Source: Bacteroidia bacterium Ga0077558 (lineage in GTDB: Bacteria; Bacteroidota; Bacteroidia; Chitinophagales; Chitinophagaceae). Taken from it: DNA of 38,812 bases. The DNA is taken from positions 1-38,812 of the forward strand of contig LNFJ01000084.1 of NCBI GenBank assembly GCA_001464625.1, written 5' to 3'. Below the pieces are notes generated by a model that was not told the origin of the DNA, ran no database searches, and saw only the letters and a list, made by a program, of their open reading frames with translations. Each line of letters opens with the position of its first letter. Position 1 is the first letter of the stretch. Shown here piece by piece: positions 36,166-38,812 of the stretch. Made by a program: the position numbers and the translations under genes.

Positions 36166-36401
36166 TCAGGATAAGGATCTGAGAAACTCTTTCCCTACAC
36201 CTGATTTCAAATATTTTTCTTTTACTCTGGCAGTAGTTCTATTAGGAAACTCCTCCATATAAATCAAAGTAAAAGGTTTGTACGTTTTGTCGATTTATTT
36301 TCGCCATTATTGTGCTCTGCAAATCTTCTTTGCACATCGTTGGTCATCCCTACATAAATGTAGTTTCTTAACGAGCTTCTTATTGCGTAAACAAATATCA
36401 T
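36166..36401 (-). pseudogene. Small GIY-YIG nuclease gene, broken by a 1-bp deletion
   Basis: On the minus strand, from ATG at 36399-36401, the frame reads MIFVYAIRSSLRNYIYVGMT and on to QRRFAEHNNGENKSTKR, the GIY-YIG fold with its VYA..YIYVG core and catalytic Arg, then shifts and stops early. In the next frame it continues KPFTLIYMEEFPNRTTARVKEKYLKSGVGKEFL to TGA at 36166-36168. Adding one base at the CGTACAAACC site restores a normal 78-residue protein (236 + 1 = 79 codons with stop). The family contains small structure-specific nucleases common in Bacteroidota. The gene is wedged between two copies of a tRNA-Leu segment, 7 bp from the intact tRNA. Confidence 0.88.
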
Positions 36402-36423
36402 ATTTCAAATTAAAGAACTTTTC

Positions 36424-36473
36424 GGTGCGTCTACCAATCCTGCCTGCCGGCAGGCAGGTTCGCCACCTGGGCA
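36424..36473 (-). repeat. Partial tRNA-Leu copy (30 bp) split by a palindrome
   Basis: Its two halves (36424-36438 and 36459-36473) join to a 30-bp sequence identical to 36130-36159. That is the first 29 nt of tRNA-Leu(GAG) plus one base upstream: the acceptor 5' strand, the D arm and the start of the anticodon stem. The rest of the tRNA is missing, so it is not functional. Both copies have the same orientation and bracket the GIY-YIG pseudogene. Confidence 0.9.
36439..36458. repeat. Perfect 20-bp G+C-rich palindrome
   Basis: CCTGCCTGCCGGCAGGCAGG, its own reverse complement, is inserted in what was the D-loop of the tRNA-Leu fragment. Removing it restores the tRNA sequence exactly, so it arrived as a precise insertion. 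A 21-bp relative with the same arms is in the polX-like gene. Confidence 0.9.
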
Positions 36474-36518
36474 ACCCATTCCTGAATTTCTCTGGAAGGA
36501 CTGCAAATGTAAAGGGTT

Positions 36519-37670
36519 TTACTTTTTCAGCACAATTCTAAACGTAGTTCCTTTACCGGCTTCTGATTTTTTTACAAAAATTTGTCCTTTATGATATTGT
36601 TGAATAATGCGGCGGGACAAACTAAGTCCCAGCCCCCACCCTCTTTTCTTCGTTGTAAATCCTGGCTTAAATACATTGGCAATATTTTGCTTGCTGATTC
36701 CTTTTCCGGTATCAGTTACATCTATTGTTAGATTCGCTTTTTCATCGTTAATATCCACCACTATCCTGCCCTTTCCTTCCATCGCATCCAACGCATTCTT
36801 TAATAAATTTTCAATTACCCAATCAAATAAAGGTGGTGATACCATTGCCAGTACTTCATCCTGTCCGAATGAATTCACAGTAAATACAATTTTACCCGCA
36901 GCCCTTTTCCGCATGTAATCAACCATACTATTTATCTGCTTCACTAAATTTATCTCTTCTAATTGTGGAGTGCTTCCAATTTTTCCAAAGCGGTCAGATA
37001 CCAATCGCAACCTGTCAACATCCTTTTCCAACTCTGCTACAATCTTTTCATTCCCCTTCGTTTCTTTCAACATTTCCACCCATCCTTCTAATGATGACAC
37101 GGGTGTCCCTAGTTGATGAGCCGTTTCTTTCGCCATACCTGCCCATACCTGGTTTTGTACGGAACGGTAATTACTGCGCAATGAAAGAAATACAATAACT
37201 ATAAAAAGAGCCACAATACATAACTGTACGATCGGATAGTATCTTACCTCAGCCAGCAATTTAGAATCTCCATAATAATATCGGTTGCGAATGGTAGGGT
37301 CTTTCGGATCCACCCACTCTATTTTTGGATTCTGCGATTTAAACTGTTTTAATTTTTTTTCAACATAGGCAGGATTATCAGCCGCTTTTGTTGAATCCAG
37401 ATTTACTGATTGAATGATGCTATCCGCCTCATTTGTTTCAATGATAGGAATTGTTTTATTCTCTGTAAGTATCATTGATGCGAGCCTTGTATCAGCATCA
37501 CCTGGTGAGTTGATCAGAAACTTTATCGCTTCGATCCACTGTTCCACTTTTTGCTTTTCTTCTTTGGCGATCTTACGGGCAAGGTATTGCGAGTAAAAAA
37601 CAGTGCCGGATACAATAAAGATTGCAACAATTGCCAATACTGTTCGTAAATTAAGTAGTTGCCGAAACAT
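36519..37670 (-). CDS. Membrane sensor histidine kinase
   Basis: A 383-residue kinase with two membrane helices (about 8-27 and 148-165) enclosing an extracytoplasmic sensor domain of about 120 residues. The dimerisation helix has KETAHQLGTPVSSLEGW (His185), a variant found in Bacteroidota kinases. The HATPase_c domain shows NLLKNALDAM, DTGKGIS and GWGLGLSLSRRIIQQYHKG. No HAMP domain is evident and no regulator gene is adjacent, so it is an orphan. It is divergent from the glycosyltransferase gene. Its stop is followed, after 45 bp, by the tRNA-Leu fragment. Confidence 0.93.
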   Translation of the reverse strand: MFRQLLNLRTVLAIVAIFIVSGTVFYSQYLARKIAKEEKQKVEQWIEAIKFLINSPGDADTRLASMILTENKTIPIIETNEADSIIQSVNLDSTKAADNPAYVEKKLKQFKSQNPKIEWVDPKDPTIRNRYYYGDSKLLAEVRYYPIVQLCIVALFIVIVFLSLRSNYRSVQNQVWAGMAKETAHQLGTPVSSLEGWVEMLKETKGNEKIVAELEKDVDRLRLVSDRFGKIGSTPQLEEINLVKQINSMVDYMRKRAAGKIVFTVNSFGQDEVLAMVSPPLFDWVIENLLKNALDAMEGKGRIVVDINDEKANLTIDVTDTGKGISKQNIANVFKPGFTTKKRGWGLGLSLSRRIIQQYHKGQIFVKKSEAGKGTTFRIVLKK

Positions 37671-37704
37671 ATTTCGAATTTACCACGGATAAACCGGCTT
37701 CCCG

Positions 37705-37712
37705 TATTTTTG
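37705..37712 (+). promoter_or_regulatory. -7 element of the glycosyltransferase gene
   Basis: TATTTTTG, an exact TAnnTTTG match, lies 19 bp before the TTG start at 37732. No clear TTTG is seen at the -33 position. AAGG at 37725-37728 may be the ribosome binding site. Together they support the TTG start. Confidence 0.55.
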
Positions 37713-37731
37713 AATAAATATTTTAAGGCCA

Positions 37732-38763
37732 TTGAACACTTCACCCAAGGTTGCTATTGTAATTCTTAACTGGAACGGGAAACATTACCTCGAAAAATTT
37801 CTTCCATCCGTACTAGCTACTTCTTACGCTAATATGGAAGTAATTGTAGCAGACAATGGCTCTACAGACGATTCCATCAATTTTCTTACCACTACTTATC
37901 CAACAATTCGGATAATCCGGCTCCACGAAAACTACGGTTTTGCCAAAGGATATAATGAAGCACTGAAACAGGTTAGTTCCGATTATTATATGTTGCTTAA
38001 TTCCGATGTCGAAGTGGAACCAAACTGGCTGCAACCAATGACAACATTGTTAGAAAGCGACTCAACTATCGCAGCCTGCCAACCCAAACTACTCACTTAT
38101 CACAATAGAAAATTATTTGAATATGCAGGAGGTGCCGGTGGCTGGTTAGATAAATATGGATATCCATTTGCAAAAGGAAGGATTTTTGATGTGTTTGAAG
38201 AAGACAAGGGACAGTATGATAAGTCGGAACCCATCTTCTGGGCAAGTGGTGCTGCATTATTTATAAGGGCATCTGTTTATCATGATATGAAAGGTTTTGA
38301 TGAATATTTTTTTGCACACCAGGAAGAAATTGATCTGTGCTGGCGCATCCAATTAGCCGGACATAAAATTTATTCCTGCCCTGCATCTGTTGTATATCAT
38401 GTTGGTGGTGGCACTTTACCAAAGGGCAATTCATTAAAAACATTTCTCAATTTCCGGAACAACCGGATCATGTTATCCAAAAATCTTCCCTTCTCTAAAA
38501 AAATAATTGTAGTGCCGGTAAGATATCTTTTAGATGGCGTTTCTGCATGGAAAGGATTACTGAGTGGCGATGGTGGGTATTTTATTGCCATCATTAAAGC
38601 CCACCTGGCATTTTTAAAATGGTGGCTATTTCACAAAAAGCAGAGTGTTTTTCCGGCAAGCAAAAAAGCTAACCTTTCCGGATTGCTTCAAAAAAATATA
38701 GCCTGGCTTCATTTTGCCAAAAAGAAGAAGTATTTCTCAGAAATTGTCGATAACACAAAGTGA
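37732..38763 (+). CDS. Family 2 glycosyltransferase
   Basis: A 343-residue GT-A enzyme. The nucleotide-sugar-binding opening is VAIVILNWNGKHYLEKFLPSV, followed by VIVADNGSTDDS, the metal-binding region LLNSDVEVEPNW (a DxD variant) near residues 95-105, and the acceptor-side motif FDEYFFAHQEEIDLCWRIQLAGH. This pattern is typical of rhamnosyl-type GT2 enzymes (WbbL-like) of surface polysaccharide synthesis; the sugar is not known. The start is TTG: the conserved N-terminal strand begins six residues later and the next ATG lies inside the fold. The C-terminal part is basic with a hydrophobic stretch, suggesting membrane contact. Confidence 0.93.
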   Translation: MNTSPKVAIVILNWNGKHYLEKFLPSVLATSYANMEVIVADNGSTDDSINFLTTTYPTIRIIRLHENYGFAKGYNEALKQVSSDYYMLLNSDVEVEPNWLQPMTTLLESDSTIAACQPKLLTYHNRKLFEYAGGAGGWLDKYGYPFAKGRIFDVFEEDKGQYDKSEPIFWASGAALFIRASVYHDMKGFDEYFFAHQEEIDLCWRIQLAGHKIYSCPASVVYHVGGGTLPKGNSLKTFLNFRNNRIMLSKNLPFSKKIIVVPVRYLLDGVSAWKGLLSGDGGYFIAIIKAHLAFLKWWLFHKKQSVFPASKKANLSGLLQKNIAWLHFAKKKKYFSEIVDNTK

Positions 38764-38782
38764 TTTTATATTGCCGAACCCT

Positions 38783-38790
38783 TATTTTTG
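38783..38790 (+). promoter_or_regulatory. -7 element of a gene leaving the right edge
   Basis: TATTTTTG matches TAnnTTTG and lies 17 bp before an ATG at 38808-38810, two bases from the window end. A new rightward gene probably begins there, but only ATGAA is visible, so nothing can be said about its product. Confidence 0.45.
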
Positions 38791-38812
38791 CACCACAAAG
38801 TTGCAACATGAA

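Noticed and set aside
36424-36473. Second complete tRNA-Leu, possibly with an intron
   Set aside because: Only the first 29 nt are present; anticodon loop, variable arm and T arm are missing, and the insert is in the D-loop, where tRNA introns are not expected in bacteria.
36278-36541. Rightward open frame containing LPAGRQVRH
   Set aside because: It is antisense to the GIY-YIG pseudogene and runs through the tRNA fragment and the palindrome; codons follow the opposite-strand features.
1-38812. CRISPR array, prophage, insertion sequence or classical defence system
   Set aside because: No regularly spaced repeats, transposase, integrase, phage structural gene or known defence nuclease set was seen; the only mobile-like signals are the GIY-YIG/tRNA locus and the palindromes.

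Overview
The window looks like chromosomal DNA of a Bacteroidota bacterium, most likely family Chitinophagaceae (an inference from gene content, not a database match). Supporting signs are a SusC/SusD pair, AT-rich DNA with weak Shine-Dalgarno signals, several TTTG-N19-TAnnTTTG promoters of the Bacteroidota sigma factor, tRNA and tmRNA genes without an encoded CCA, and families typical of the phylum (DUF3667, a membrane-anchored MutS-like ATPase, a bacterial GH3 protein).

Left part (1-10.1 kb): the 3' end of hisE (hisIE) converges on a leftward signalling block. The block holds a LuxR-type regulator, a giant sensor kinase of about 1960 residues with CHASE3 and about twelve PAS modules, a second LuxR-type regulator, a stand-alone receiver protein and a second PAS kinase. 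Both kinases carry HisKA_3-type cores, which normally pair with NarL/FixJ regulators.

10.3-19.3 kb: a leftward susC-susD-lipoprotein operon without glycoside hydrolases. An 857-bp intergenic region with a 20-bp palindrome and terminator-like tandem hairpins separates it from a rightward LytS/LytTR two-component pair. This pair converges on the tmRNA gene (ssrA) across a shared hairpin terminator.

19.5-29.4 kb, mainly housekeeping: a MutS-like membrane ATPase; leftward RDD protein, rseP, dxr and a GH3-family gene; rightward rplU-rpmA from a textbook Bacteroidota promoter; a 32-residue Lys/Ala-rich H1-like peptide gene with its own promoter and terminator; a PolX-like protein whose polymerase aspartates appear lost while the PHP nuclease site is intact; and a GNAT acetyltransferase.

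29.4-38.8 kb: a leftward operon of a DUF3667 zinc-ribbon membrane protein, mazG and an NtrY-like 1251-residue kinase; a rightward secreted protein with YD-like repeats; tRNA-Leu(GAG); a frameshifted GIY-YIG nuclease gene; a broken copy of the first 29 nt of that tRNA; another sensor kinase; and a family 2 glycosyltransferase.

The most unusual item is the tRNA-Leu locus. A GIY-YIG gene, 7 bp from the tRNA 5' end, is bracketed by two copies of a 30-bp tRNA segment, as if it had integrated there. The outer copy is interrupted by a perfect 20-bp palindrome, and a near-identical 21-bp element sits in frame inside the polX-like gene. Together these suggest a tRNA-associated GIY-YIG element and a separate mobile palindromic mini-element.
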